Source of the DNA: Foliimonas ilicis
GTDB taxonomy: Bacteria; Pseudomonadota; Alphaproteobacteria; Rhizobiales; Rhizobiaceae
Assembly (NCBI RefSeq): GCF_039939195.1
Contig: NZ_JBDUUH010000001.1
Coordinates: forward strand, 372,001-436,000
DNA length: 64,000 nucleotides
Direction of reading: 5' to 3'
The stretch's first letter is position 1, and each line of letters starts with the position of its first letter. Positions 50,915 to 58,302 of the stretch are shown here, piece by piece. Position numbers and translations under genes: made by a program. The notes beneath the pieces were generated by a model. It saw only the letters and a list, made by a program, of their open reading frames with translations. It was not told the origin of the DNA and did no database searches.

Positions 50915-50999
50915 TCAACGTGGCTGTTTTTTTTGAGCATGTCTTTATCCCGAAACCGGTTCCCACTTTCGGGAGACATGCTTTATCCAGCCACGTTGA
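50915..50999. repeat. Nested long inverted repeat after leuB
   Basis: Outer perfect 12-bp arms TCAACGTGGCTG (50915-50926) and CAGCCACGTTGA (50988-50999) enclose an inner palindrome. The inner part has GCATGTCT (50937-50944) with AGACATGC (50974-50981), and CCCGAAA with TTTCGGG closer in, around CCGGTTCCCAC. The inner part resembles a dispersed rhizobial intergenic repeat that ends in ACATGC. A T8 run lies inside the left side. Confidence 0.75.
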
Positions 51000-51048
51000 C
51001 TCTTTTTCGAAACCGGCTACAAGCACCCGCGAACGGGATTTTTCGAGC

Positions 51049-51180
51049 ATGCGCGGCCTTTTGATGGCGCTTTTTGCATTCGACTTCCCCGGCCACAGCG
51101 CCGGGAGTTTCGACGCGTCCATCCGTTCCCGCACAGCCACGTCCAAAACCAAGGCCAAAACGACCACCAAAACGGTGTGA
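51049..51180 (+). CDS. Possible Thr/Lys-rich leader peptide upstream of asd
   Basis: A 43-codon ORF whose last 13 codons read TSKTKAKTTTKTV (six Thr, four Lys), followed by competing GC-rich hairpins and then asd. Asd feeds the Lys, Thr and Met pathways, so a Thr/Lys-sensing attenuator is plausible. The start at 51049 has only a weak GGGA upstream, and an ATG at 51064 is an alternative. Expression is unproven, and no U-tract follows the terminator-like stem. Confidence 0.4.
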   Translation: MRGLLMALFAFDFPGHSAGSFDASIRSRTATSKTKAKTTTKTV

Positions 51181-51185
51181 TTTCC

Positions 51186-51256
51186 CTTGGCCTGCTCGCT
51201 CTCTCCCTGGGCCTGGTCCGGGGGATAAGACCCCCACCGGCCGTGGGTCTTGTCAT
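51186..51256 (+). promoter_or_regulatory. Mutually exclusive hairpins in the asd 5' leader
   Basis: TTGGCCT (51187-51193) can pair with AGGCCAA inside the Thr/Lys codons (about 51151-51157). CCGGGGG (about 51219-51225) can pair with CCCCCACCGG. AAGACCC..CAC (about 51227-51237) can pair with GTGGGTCTT (51243-51251). The last two exclude each other through the CCCCC stretch. CTCTCC and GGAGAG near the asd ribosome-binding site may add a third choice. Confidence 0.4.
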
Positions 51257-51288
51257 GAAACGAGCGGAGAGGGACTGGAGAAAACATA

Positions 51289-52323
51289 ATGGGTTTCAAG
51301 ATTGCGATAGTCGGCGCCACAGGCAATGTGGGCCGGGAAATGCTGAATATTCTGGAAGAGCGCGGCTTTCCGGCAGAAGAGATCGTGGCGCTAGCTTCGC
51401 GCCGCAGCCAGGGCACCGAAGTCTCCTATGGCGACCGCACGCTGAAGGTAAAGGACCTCGCCCAATACGACTTTTCGGACACCGATATCTGCCTGATGTC
51501 GGCTGGCGGCAATATTTCCAAGGAATGGTCGCCGAAGATCGGCAAGCAGGGTTGCGTCGTCATCGATAATTCGTCGGCATTCCGCTACGATCAGGACGTG
51601 CCGCTGATCGTGCCTGAGGTAAATCCGGATGCAATCGATCTGTTCACGCGCAAGAATATCATCGCCAATCCGAACTGCTCGACCGCGCAGCTTGTCGTGG
51701 CGCTGAAGCCGCTGCATGACAAGGCGCAGATCAAGCGCGTCGTCGTCTCCACCTACCAGTCGGTTTCCGGCGCGGGCAAGGAAGGCATGGACGAGCTTTT
51801 CACGCAGACGCGCGCCGTTTTCGTCGCCGATCCGGTGGAAGCCAAGAAGTTCACCAAGCGTATCGCCTTCAACGTCATTCCCCACATCGACGTCTTCATG
51901 GAAGACGGCTCCACCAAGGAAGAGTGGAAAGTGATGGCCGAAACGAAGAAGATGCTCGACCCGAAGATCAAGGTCACCTGCACCGCCGTACGCGTGCCTG
52001 TCTTCATCGGCCATTCGGAAGCCGTGAACATCGAGTTCGAAAACCCGATCACCGCGGACGAGGCACGCGAGATCCTGCGCGAAGCGCCGGGCTGCCTCGT
52101 CATCGACAAGCATGAGGATGGCGGTTACGTCACGCCGCTCGACTGTGCCGGTGAGGATGCAACCTATATTTCGCGCATCCGCGAAGACCAGACGCTGGAG
52201 AATGGCCTCAACATCTGGGTCGTGTCCGACAATCTGCGCAAGGGCGCTGCCCTGAATGCAGTGCAGATCGCAGAGCTTCTGATTGCGCGCGGCCTGATTT
52301 CGCCAAAGAAAAAGGCTGCGTAA
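51289..52323 (+). CDS. asd: Aspartate-semialdehyde dehydrogenase
   Basis: 344 aa. It makes L-aspartate 4-semialdehyde from aspartyl phosphate with NADPH, at the branch to lysine/diaminopimelate, threonine and methionine. It has the NADP motif KIAIVGATGNVGREMLNIL, IDNSSAFRY and the active-site cysteine in IIANPNCSTAQLVVAL. VSTYQSVSGAGKEGMDEL and the substrate base region VPVFIGHSEAVNIEFE follow. The start follows GGACTGGAG. The ectoine pathway encoded at 18-33 kb produces the same metabolite from the other direction. Confidence 0.97.
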   Translation: MGFKIAIVGATGNVGREMLNILEERGFPAEEIVALASRRSQGTEVSYGDRTLKVKDLAQYDFSDTDICLMSAGGNISKEWSPKIGKQGCVVIDNSSAFRYDQDVPLIVPEVNPDAIDLFTRKNIIANPNCSTAQLVVALKPLHDKAQIKRVVVSTYQSVSGAGKEGMDELFTQTRAVFVADPVEAKKFTKRIAFNVIPHIDVFMEDGSTKEEWKVMAETKKMLDPKIKVTCTAVRVPVFIGHSEAVNIEFENPITADEAREILREAPGCLVIDKHEDGGYVTPLDCAGEDATYISRIREDQTLENGLNIWVVSDNLRKGAALNAVQIAELLIARGLISPKKKAA

Positions 52324-52344
52324 GCAGCCTTTTAAATTCAACAA

Positions 52345-52384
52345 AAAACCCGCCGGATGCTTGAGCGTCCGGCGGGTTTTTTTG
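52345..52384. terminator. Bidirectional terminator between asd and rpsP
   Basis: AAAACCCGCCGGA (52345-52357) pairs perfectly with TCCGGCGGGTTTT (52368-52380), with T-runs on both strands. It serves convergent asd and ffh-cm-rpsP. Confidence 0.92.
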
Positions 52385-52400
52385 TTTTATGCGACAGTGG

Positions 52401-52784
52401 TTATTCTGCCGGAGCTTCTTCGGCTGGAGCTGCAGCGGCAGCCGCTGCGGCGTCTTTTGCCTTCTGGAGAATAGCGGCGCGTTCCTGCGCCTTCTTGCCC
52501 GGCTCAGCCTTGGTTGGGTTGCTGCGTGCTTCGCGCTTGGAGATGCCAGCGGCATCGAGGAAGCGAGCGACGCGGTCGGTCGGCAGCGCGCCGTTGCTCA
52601 GCCAATGGTTGATGCGCTCTTCGTTCAGCTTCACGCGTTCCGCATCCTTGGGAAGGGTCGGGTTCCATGCGCCGACTGCTTCGATGAAGCGGCCGTCGCG
52701 CGGCGAGCGAACGTCAGCGATGACGATGTGGTAGTAAGGGCGTTTCTTGGAGCCGGCGCGAGCCAGGCGAATTTTCAGTGCCAT
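52401..52784 (-). CDS. rpsP: 30S ribosomal protein S16
   Basis: 127 aa. Core MALKIRLARAGSKKRPYYHIV and DGRFIEAVGAWNP with the usual WLSNGALPTDRVARFLDAAG follow family S16 closely. After about residue 85 there is an Ala/Glu/Lys-rich extension (KAKDAAAAAAAAPAEEAPAE), common in alphaproteobacterial S16. It lies at the end of the ffh-chorismate mutase-rpsP unit and is followed at once by a terminator. The frequent downstream partners rimM, trmD and rplS are therefore not attached here. Confidence 0.97.
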   Translation of the reverse strand: MALKIRLARAGSKKRPYYHIVIADVRSPRDGRFIEAVGAWNPTLPKDAERVKLNEERINHWLSNGALPTDRVARFLDAAGISKREARSNPTKAEPGKKAQERAAILQKAKDAAAAAAAAPAEEAPAE

Positions 52785-52826
52785 AGTCTTTCTCCTAAAA
52801 GTTCTGTTTTCGAGGTCTCTGGTTTG

Positions 52827-53198
52827 TCATTCACCGCTGGATGCGGTGGAATTCGATTTGCCCGCCTTCGCGGCGTGCAGGTCGGTCACGACACCGCCGG
52901 ATGCGGCGATGGCTTCGTGATGGCGGATGACTTCGCGCACGATGAAATTGAGAAATTTCTCGGCGAAGTCGGGATCTAGTTGGGCGTCGTTGGCCAATCG
53001 GCGAAGGCGCGCGATCTGCGCCTGCTCGCGCGAAGGATCAGCCGGTGGCAGGCCATGGTTCGCCTTTAGAACGCCGACTGCCTTCGTGCAGCGGAAGCGT
53101 TCGGCCAGCATGTGGATTAGCGCTGCGTCGATGTTGTCGATCGAGGCGCGATATTCGGCAAGCTGCTTTTTAGGATCGATGTCGCTCATGCCGCTCAC
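52827..53198 (-). CDS. Chorismate mutase (AroQ class)
   Basis: 123 aa from a GTG that overlaps the ffh stop (GTGA); an ATG three codons later (53189) is an alternative. An all-helical AroQ-type domain: YRASIDNIDAALIHMLAERFRCTKAVGVLKA holds the N-terminal Arg and Lys contacts, then LPPADPSREQAQIARLRRLA and FLNFIVREVIRHHEAI. It converts chorismate to prephenate for Phe/Tyr synthesis. The last ~20 residues are a Ser/Ala-rich tail. The cm gene between ffh and rpsP is typical of Rhizobiales. Confidence 0.92.
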   Translation of the reverse strand: MSGMSDIDPKKQLAEYRASIDNIDAALIHMLAERFRCTKAVGVLKANHGLPPADPSREQAQIARLRRLANDAQLDPDFAEKFLNFIVREVIRHHEAIAASGGVVTDLHAAKAGKSNSTASSGE

Positions 53199-54781
53199 TT
53201 CTTCTTGCCCATGTTGCCGGGAAAGCCGCCGCCCAGACCGGGCAGCTTCATGCCGCCGGGCAAGCCCGGCAATCCGCCGCCGCCAAGGCCCGGAAGGCCA
53301 CCGGGCAGACCCTTGCCGCTGAGGCCAGCGGCCTGCGCCTGCTTCTGCAACGCTTCGAGCTGCTTGGGGTCCATCTTGGAGAGGTCGGGCATTCCACCCG
53401 GCATACCGCCTGCAAGTCCGCCGAGACCCATCTTCTGGGCCATGCCGCCCATGAGGCCGCGCATCATGCCGCCGCCCTTGCCCTTGCCGCCCATGGCTTT
53501 CATCATGTCGGCCATCTGACGATGCATTTTCAGGAGCTTGTTGATGTCGGCGGCATCCGTGCCGGAACCGGCAGCGATGCGCTTCTTGCGGCTGTGCTTG
53601 AGAAGGTCAGGATTGGCGCGCTCTTTTTTGGTCATGGAAGAGATGATCGCAAGCTGACGGCCGAACAGTCGGTCGTCGAGACCGGCTGCCGACATCTGAT
53701 CCTTCATCTTGCCCATGCCGGGCATCATTCCCATGATGCCGCCCATGCCACCCATTTTCTGCATCTGCTGCAATTGGCCGGCAAGATCGTTCAGGTCGAA
53801 CTTGCCCGACTGCATCTTCTTGGCCATCGCAGCCGCCTGTTCGGCGTCGATGGTTTCGGCAGCGCGTTCGACAAGGCTGACAATGTCGCCCATGCCCAGA
53901 ATACGGTCGGCGATGCGCTTGGGGTGGAATTCCTCAAGCGCGTCCATCTTTTCGCCGGTGCCGATCAGCTTGACCGGCTTGCCGGTGACGGCGCGCATCG
54001 AGAGAGCGGCACCGCCGCGCCCATCGCCATCCATGCGGGTAAGCACGATGCCGGTTATGCCGACGCGTTCGTCGAAATTGCGGGCGAGGTTCACCGCGTC
54101 CTGGCCGGTCAGCGAATCGGCGACAAGCAGGATTTCATGCGGTGTCGAAACGCGCTTGATCTCGGCCATTTCGGCCATCAGCGGTTCGTCGATATGGGTA
54201 CGACCAGCAGTGTCGAGGATGACGACGTCATGGCCGCCGAGCTTTGCGGCCTGCACGGCGCGCTTGGCGATATCGACCGGCGTCTGGCCTGCGATGATCG
54301 GAAGCGTGGCGACGCCCGTCTGCTCACCCAACTGGCGCAATTGTTCCTGTGCTGCGGGGCGTCGCGTGTCGAGCGAGGCCATCAGGATCTTCTTGCCCTG
54401 CTTTTCGGTCAGGCGCTTGGCGATCTTGGCCGAGGTCGTCGTCTTGCCCGAACCCTGAAGGCCGACCATCATGACGACAACGGGCGCGACCGCATTGAGG
54501 TCGATCGTCTGGCTTTCGGCGCCGAGCATTTCGACGAGCTCGTCATGGACGATCTTGACGACCATCTGGCCGGGCTTGATCGATTTGAGGACGCCGGCGC
54601 CAATAGCCTTTTCACGTACACGGTCGGTGAACGAGCGCACCGTGTCGAGCGCCACGTCGGCCTCGATCAGCGCACGGCGCACTTCGCGCAGCGCAGCCGT
54701 CACGTCGCTTTCGGAAAGCGCGCCGCGGCCGGTAAGGCCGTTCAGGATCGAACCAAGACGGTCCTGTAAGCTCTCAAACAT
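53195..54781 (-). CDS. ffh: Signal recognition particle GTPase Ffh (SRP54)
   Basis: 528 aa from MFESLQDRLGSILNGL (AGAGGA upstream); a longer reading adds 34 unconserved residues. Ffh binds signal sequences and SRP RNA and targets ribosomes to FtsY. N domain at about 1-90. The G domain includes MVGLQGSGKTTTSAKIA (G1), DTAGRTHID (G3), LTRMDGDGRGGAAL and KLIGTGEKMDALEEF. The M domain (about 325-430) is Met-rich (MGGMGGIMGMMPGMGKMKDQ), with SRKKRIAAGSG as the RNA-binding helix. An unusually long Gly/Met/Leu/Pro-rich tail ends in GNMGKKK. A probable small RNA is encoded ~100 bp upstream. Confidence 0.97.
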   Translation of the reverse strand: MFESLQDRLGSILNGLTGRGALSESDVTAALREVRRALIEADVALDTVRSFTDRVREKAIGAGVLKSIKPGQMVVKIVHDELVEMLGAESQTIDLNAVAPVVVMMVGLQGSGKTTTSAKIAKRLTEKQGKKILMASLDTRRPAAQEQLRQLGEQTGVATLPIIAGQTPVDIAKRAVQAAKLGGHDVVILDTAGRTHIDEPLMAEMAEIKRVSTPHEILLVADSLTGQDAVNLARNFDERVGITGIVLTRMDGDGRGGAALSMRAVTGKPVKLIGTGEKMDALEEFHPKRIADRILGMGDIVSLVERAAETIDAEQAAAMAKKMQSGKFDLNDLAGQLQQMQKMGGMGGIMGMMPGMGKMKDQMSAAGLDDRLFGRQLAIISSMTKKERANPDLLKHSRKKRIAAGSGTDAADINKLLKMHRQMADMMKAMGGKGKGGGMMRGLMGGMAQKMGLGGLAGGMPGGMPDLSKMDPKQLEALQKQAQAAGLSGKGLPGGLPGLGGGGLPGLPGGMKLPGLGGGFPGNMGKKK

Positions 54782-54880
54782 CCAAATTCCTCTTCCCGGA
54801 TCTTCTTGCGATGACCGAGAGGTAATACGCCTGCCCGCCAAGTCCAAGGAAAGATCGTCAACCCAAGCAATGCACAAAGC

Positions 54881-54990
54881 CAAAAAGCACCCGGGGGCGC
54901 ATTGCGCTGCCGGGTGTTGGCCTCCAGGATCGTTTTATACCGTTAGGGTCCTGGTCGGCTGCTCGGAGTTCTTTACTCGTCGCGGAATTG
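54881..54990 (-). ncRNA. Probable small structured RNA upstream of ffh
   Basis: On the minus strand a sigma70-like promoter (TTGACT at 55020-55025, 17-nt spacer, TCTACA at 54997-55002) precedes ~110 nt. That stretch ends in a strong Rho-independent terminator: CACCCGG/CCGGGTG hairpin (54888-54916) plus T5. Upstream of it a stem CCAGGA/TCCTGG encloses CCCTAACGGTATAAAACGA, extended by GCC/GGC across a purine internal loop, and a small GAGT/ACTC hairpin is at the 5' side. The conserved SRP RNA tetraloop region (GGAAG..AGCAGCC) is not present in the right arrangement, so it is not assigned as 4.5S RNA. No coding potential was noticed. Confidence 0.6.
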
Positions 54991-54996
54991 GGTCGC

Positions 54997-55025
54997 TGTA
55001 GACAGGAAAAGGCCGCAAGAGTCAA
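54997..55025 (-). promoter_or_regulatory. Sigma70-type promoter of the ffh-upstream RNA
   Basis: TTGACT-N17-TCTACA read on the minus strand, with a C before the -35, which fits the rhizobial CTTGAC pattern. The predicted start is near 54990. Confidence 0.55.
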
Positions 55026-55054
55026 GCGTGGCTTGGTTTTGAGCCCAAAAGTAA

Positions 55055-55084
55055 AGGGCGCCGGCAATGCCGACGCCCTTTTTT
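55055..55084. terminator. Terminator downstream of the small secreted protein genes
   Basis: AAGGGCGCCGGC / GCCGACGCCCTT hairpin with an AAT loop and T6 on the plus strand. On the minus strand it is followed by a weaker TTTACTTTT. It lies 43 bp beyond the 55127 stop. Confidence 0.75.
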
Positions 55085-55126
55085 GCTTGCCCTTTTACTC
55101 AATACAAGGGGTTCGCAATGTCGCTG

Positions 55127-55414
55127 TTAGCGCTGATTGCCAGCACCGCGAAGCGTGGTCGAAAGCGCGTTGTAGCCAAGCGGATTGCTGGAAGCATCCG
55201 TCTGAGCGTTCTGAGCGCGGGTGCTGATCGAAGCGGTCGTGCCGTAATCGACGCCACCGATCGAAGCCGAGCCTGCAGTGCCCATCGACAGGTTCTGCGA
55301 AGGCTGGGTAGGAGCAGGCGCGTCGCCGTAGATATACTGCGAGGAAACGACCTGAGCCATGGAAGCGCCCGTGGTAAGAGCGATAGCAGCGGCGGCGATG
55401 ATGAGCTTTTTCAT
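55127..55414 (-). CDS. Small secreted protein of unknown function, paralogue A
   Basis: 95 aa. The Sec signal peptide is KKLIIAAAAIALTTGASMAQ (cleavage about residue 20). The mature part is short, Ser/Gln/Thr-rich and without cysteines. It shares with the next gene the blocks SSxYxYGDAPxxxQ near the start of the mature protein and LxYNxLSxTLRGAG at the C-terminus, so the two are tandem duplicates. A good ribosome-binding site (AAGGAG) precedes the ATG. The family was not recognised. A surface or periplasmic role is inferred only from the signal peptide. Confidence 0.8.
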   Translation of the reverse strand: MKKLIIAAAAIALTTGASMAQVVSSQYIYGDAPAPTQPSQNLSMGTAGSASIGGVDYGTTASISTRAQNAQTDASSNPLGYNALSTTLRGAGNQR

Positions 55415-55478
55415 AATAATTCTCCTTGGGTTTTGATTTGGCCGTTAGTGGCCGAATTTGAAATGAGTGATGTGAAGC

Positions 55479-55751
55479 TTAGTTGGCGCCCGCTCCGCGC
55501 AAAGTCTTGGAAAGCGGGTTGTAGCTAAGCGGGTTGTCCTGATTGGTCTGCGTTGCGCTCACGGCGAGGGGATTGTGCACCGAAGCCGTGGAACGGTAAT
55601 CGAACGATCCGCTCGTTACCTTCTGGGAAGCTACTGGCTGCTGGCTCTGGGAAGGAGCGTCGCCATAGACATAACGTGAAGAAATGCCATCTGCGAACGC
55701 AGCGCTCGAAGTCAATGCAATCGTAGCAACAGCAAGAATTACCTTGTTCAT
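55479..55751 (-). CDS. Small secreted protein of unknown function, paralogue B
   Basis: 90 aa. Signal peptide NKVILAVATIALTSSAAFA, then the shared SSRYVYGDAPSQSQQ block, a low-complexity middle (FDYRSTASVHNPLAV) and C-terminal LSYNPLSKTLRGAGAN. It precedes paralogue A by 64 bp on the same strand. An AGGAG lies just upstream of its ATG. Both copies keep the first and last blocks while the middle has diverged, which suggests those ends matter. The function is unknown. Confidence 0.8.
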   Translation of the reverse strand: MNKVILAVATIALTSSAAFADGISSRYVYGDAPSQSQQPVASQKVTSGSFDYRSTASVHNPLAVSATQTNQDNPLSYNPLSKTLRGAGAN

Positions 55752-56124
55752 TTTACTCTCCTATTGTCCGAAACGTAGAATTTATGAAATTAGTTTCGAA
55801 CGTATCTTTCAACATTAAAACAAATCTGGTCCGTCTTATTTAATGGAGCTTCTTGGAGGATTTGATTGTCCCGTTGGAAGGCATTCTAAAGCGTCCGGAT
55901 AACTGTCTACTTTAACATCGGGGTAACGTGTGATGCCCGGTGATAGTTTCACAGATAGGAACGATTTTTCGGTTTCTCAATTCAACAGACCGAGACGGAC
56001 TGTTCACATTGACTCACGAAATCGTGCATCCGGCTAAGGGTTGTACCGGGGGTTGAAAATACCTATCGCATCAGCCCGAAAGCCGGATCGGTTGAGGAAA
56101 GCACGAGCCAGCAGAGTCAAAGCG
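55752..56124. other. Gene-free region before the small secreted protein genes
   Basis: About 370 bp, AT-richer in its first part (55770-55840). It should contain the promoter of the two small secreted protein genes. The only longer reading frame (from 56041, plus strand) runs into the antisense of the peptidase gene and is not believed. Confidence 0.4.
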
Positions 56125-57183
56125 TTAGAGTGCGGCCTTGGCTTGCCTGCCGATGAGGTCGTGGATGAAACGCAGCTTGCCCGATGTCATCTCCGAAATG
56201 ACGAAGGGGTAAAGGTCGGGAAGGCCCATGCATCGGTTGATGCAATTGGTTGCCTCCGACAGGATCAGCCAGCGCGCCAGTATTTCGTCGAAAGTGAATG
56301 TCCGGGGATCGTCTCTCTGTATCAAGGTCCTTGAACGATCATCCGTCACGGTCGCGCTTTCGGGAATGTCGAGCTTGCCAAGCGGCAAATCGAGCGCATC
56401 GACCATTTCGAGCGTATCCGTGATGTGCAGATAATGCGCCCAGCTTTCCGCCCAATCCTCCCACGGATGGCTGGTCGCGTAAGGCGTGATGTGGCTCGTC
56501 TGCCAATCGACCGGCGCGCCTTGGGTATAATAGGTCTGTAGCGCCTGTTCATAATCGGTGCGTTCGTCGCCGAATTCCGTGCGATAGGAATCGAGTTCGG
56601 CCGGATTGTCGCGAATCAGCAGGTCCCAATAATAATGGCCGAGCTCATGCCGGAAATGGCCAAGCAGCGTGCGATAGGTTTCGCCCATCTGCATGCGCCG
56701 CTGTTCGCGTTCGGCCGGATTGGCTTCTGCGACGTTCAGCGTGATCAGGCCGTTGTCGTGGCCGGTCAGCACATGCTCGCCGCTGACGCTGACGCCGATC
56801 GGATCTGCCAGAAAGTCGAAGGCCAAGCCGCCTTCGTCCTGATCGTCGCGTTTTGGGCGCACGGGTAGCTTCAAAGCGAGGAGCGAATAGACAGCGCGTT
56901 TCTTGGCGCGTTCGACATCCGCCCAGCGGTCACGATTTCCGTCGACAGAAAGATCGGGAATGATCTTGTTGAGCGAGCAGGCAAGACAGAATGTCGATTT
57001 TTGCTCGGCGCGCCAATTGCATCCGCACGCGGCAGCATTCGTGCATAGAAAGACGTTTTCCGTATCCGACAGGACGAAACTGCTCTCGACGGGCTCGTAG
57101 ACGACGAAGTTGCCGCATTTCAGGCATTGGGCATTTTCGAAATACAGGCGGTTGCTGCAATGCGGGCAATCGAAGAGCTTCAT
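56125..57183 (-). CDS. Zinc-ribbon plus zinc-metallopeptidase-like protein
   Basis: 352 aa. The N-terminal zinc-ribbon has two CxxC pairs, FDCPHCSNRLYF and AQCLKCGNFVVYE. A second Cys cluster is seen (FLCTNAAACGCNWRA, TFCLACS). The C-terminal half is a putative metallopeptidase with HELGHYYWDLLI near residue 190, a family recognised as putative zinc-binding peptidase (DUF2248 type). AESWAHYLHITDTLEMVDAL lies ~50 residues later and could give the third ligand. It has no signal peptide, so it should act in the cytosol. Its substrate is unknown. Confidence 0.85.
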   Translation of the reverse strand: MKLFDCPHCSNRLYFENAQCLKCGNFVVYEPVESSFVLSDTENVFLCTNAAACGCNWRAEQKSTFCLACSLNKIIPDLSVDGNRDRWADVERAKKRAVYSLLALKLPVRPKRDDQDEGGLAFDFLADPIGVSVSGEHVLTGHDNGLITLNVAEANPAEREQRRMQMGETYRTLLGHFRHELGHYYWDLLIRDNPAELDSYRTEFGDERTDYEQALQTYYTQGAPVDWQTSHITPYATSHPWEDWAESWAHYLHITDTLEMVDALDLPLGKLDIPESATVTDDRSRTLIQRDDPRTFTFDEILARWLILSEATNCINRCMGLPDLYPFVISEMTSGKLRFIHDLIGRQAKAAL

Positions 57184-57418
57184 GAAGTTGGTCTCACTGG
57201 CGGGGCTGGACGAACAACGGCAGCTTGCCGCATTCGTTCCGGTTCTTCAGCCAGCAATGACAATCGCGTGATCCACGGTTTTTTTACCGTTCACGCCTTG
57301 TTACACATGGGCTGGCGTACTTTCCACAAACTGGTGTAAATGGACCCTTAACCATAAACGTTCATTGCTAGTTCGAGATGCCCATCTCGGGCTCGATTCA
57401 GGCAACCAGGAGAAAAGA

Positions 57419-58240
57419 ATGGCAGTATTTGCCAGGAAAAGCACCTTTGCAGCCGTGGCTGTTGCCATTCTCGGCTTCACAGGTGGAAATGCATATGCAG
57501 CGACTTGCGGAAACACATCCGCCGGATTCGAGAACTGGAAACAGGAATTCGGTCGTGAGGCTGCGGGTCGCGGCATTAGCAATCGCGCTTTGAGCGCGCT
57601 CGCGGGCACGAAATACGCATCCAAGACAATTTCCGCCGACCGCAACCAGCACAGCTTCAAGCTGTCGCTCAACCAATTCATGCAGAAGCGCGGTGCAAAG
57701 ACCATCGCTTCCAAGGGCAAGGCCCTGAAGAAGCAGAATGCCAAGCTTTTCGCATCGATCGAGCAGCGCTATGGCGTTCCTGCAGGTCCATTGATCGCGA
57801 TCTGGGGCATGGAAACCGGCTTCGGCGGCTTCATGGGCAACCAGAACACGCTGTCGGCTGTTGCGACGCTTGCTTATGATTGCCGTCGCTCGGCATTCTT
57901 CACCGAGCAGCTCTACGCGGCGCTCAAGCTCGTTGAAAACGGTACGATCAGCGCAAACACGATCGGCGCGGCGCATGGCGAAATCGGCCAGACGCAGTTC
58001 CTGCCGGCCAACGTCCTGAAATATGGTGCCGATGGCGATGGAAATGGCCGCATCGACATGATCAAGTCACGTGCGGATGCGCTTGCCTCGACTGCCAACT
58101 TCCTGCGTGGCCATGGCTGGCGCGCCGGTGCAGGCTATCAGCCCGGCCAGGCGAATTTCGGCGCTCTTCAGGGCTGGAACGCGGCCAGCGTCTATCAGCA
58201 GGCAATCGCGATCATCGGCGCTGAAATCGACGGCAACTGA
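57419..58240 (+). CDS. Lytic murein transglycosylase (MltB-like, SLT_2 domain)
   Basis: 273 aa from the ATG after CCAGGAGAAAAG. The signal peptide is seen in TFAAVAVAILGFTGGNAYAA. The catalytic domain has LIAIWGMETGFGGFMGNQNT, where the Glu of GMETGFG is the general acid, then AAHGEIGQTQFLPANVLKYG and DGDGNGRIDMIKSRADALAS. The fold is the MltB/SLT_2 class that cuts glycan strands to anhydro ends. It lacks the C-terminal peptidoglycan-binding domain of longer homologues. Single gene with its own terminator. Confidence 0.92.
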   Translation: MAVFARKSTFAAVAVAILGFTGGNAYAATCGNTSAGFENWKQEFGREAAGRGISNRALSALAGTKYASKTISADRNQHSFKLSLNQFMQKRGAKTIASKGKALKKQNAKLFASIEQRYGVPAGPLIAIWGMETGFGGFMGNQNTLSAVATLAYDCRRSAFFTEQLYAALKLVENGTISANTIGAAHGEIGQTQFLPANVLKYGADGDGNGRIDMIKSRADALASTANFLRGHGWRAGAGYQPGQANFGALQGWNAASVYQQAIAIIGAEIDGN

Positions 58241-58270
58241 TCGAAACTGATATTCAGAGACTTAAAAAAA

Positions 58271-58296
58271 AACCCGGCGTTTCCGCCGGGTTTTTT
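58271..58296. terminator. Bidirectional terminator between the transglycosylase gene and argG
   Basis: AACCCGGCG / CGCCGGGTT with a TTTC loop, flanked by A9 and T6. It serves both convergent genes. Confidence 0.92.
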
Positions 58297-58302
58297 GTTT
58301 GA

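Noticed and set aside
53522..54769. 415-codon open frame antisense to ffh
   Set aside because: It mirrors the ffh coding bias. Its translation is His/Asp/Arg-rich with no family features.
54881..54990. The ffh-upstream RNA as 4.5S/SRP RNA
   Set aside because: AGCAGCC occurs, but the GGAA tetraloop and the paired GGUCAGG-type segment do not, so it was kept as an unassigned ncRNA.
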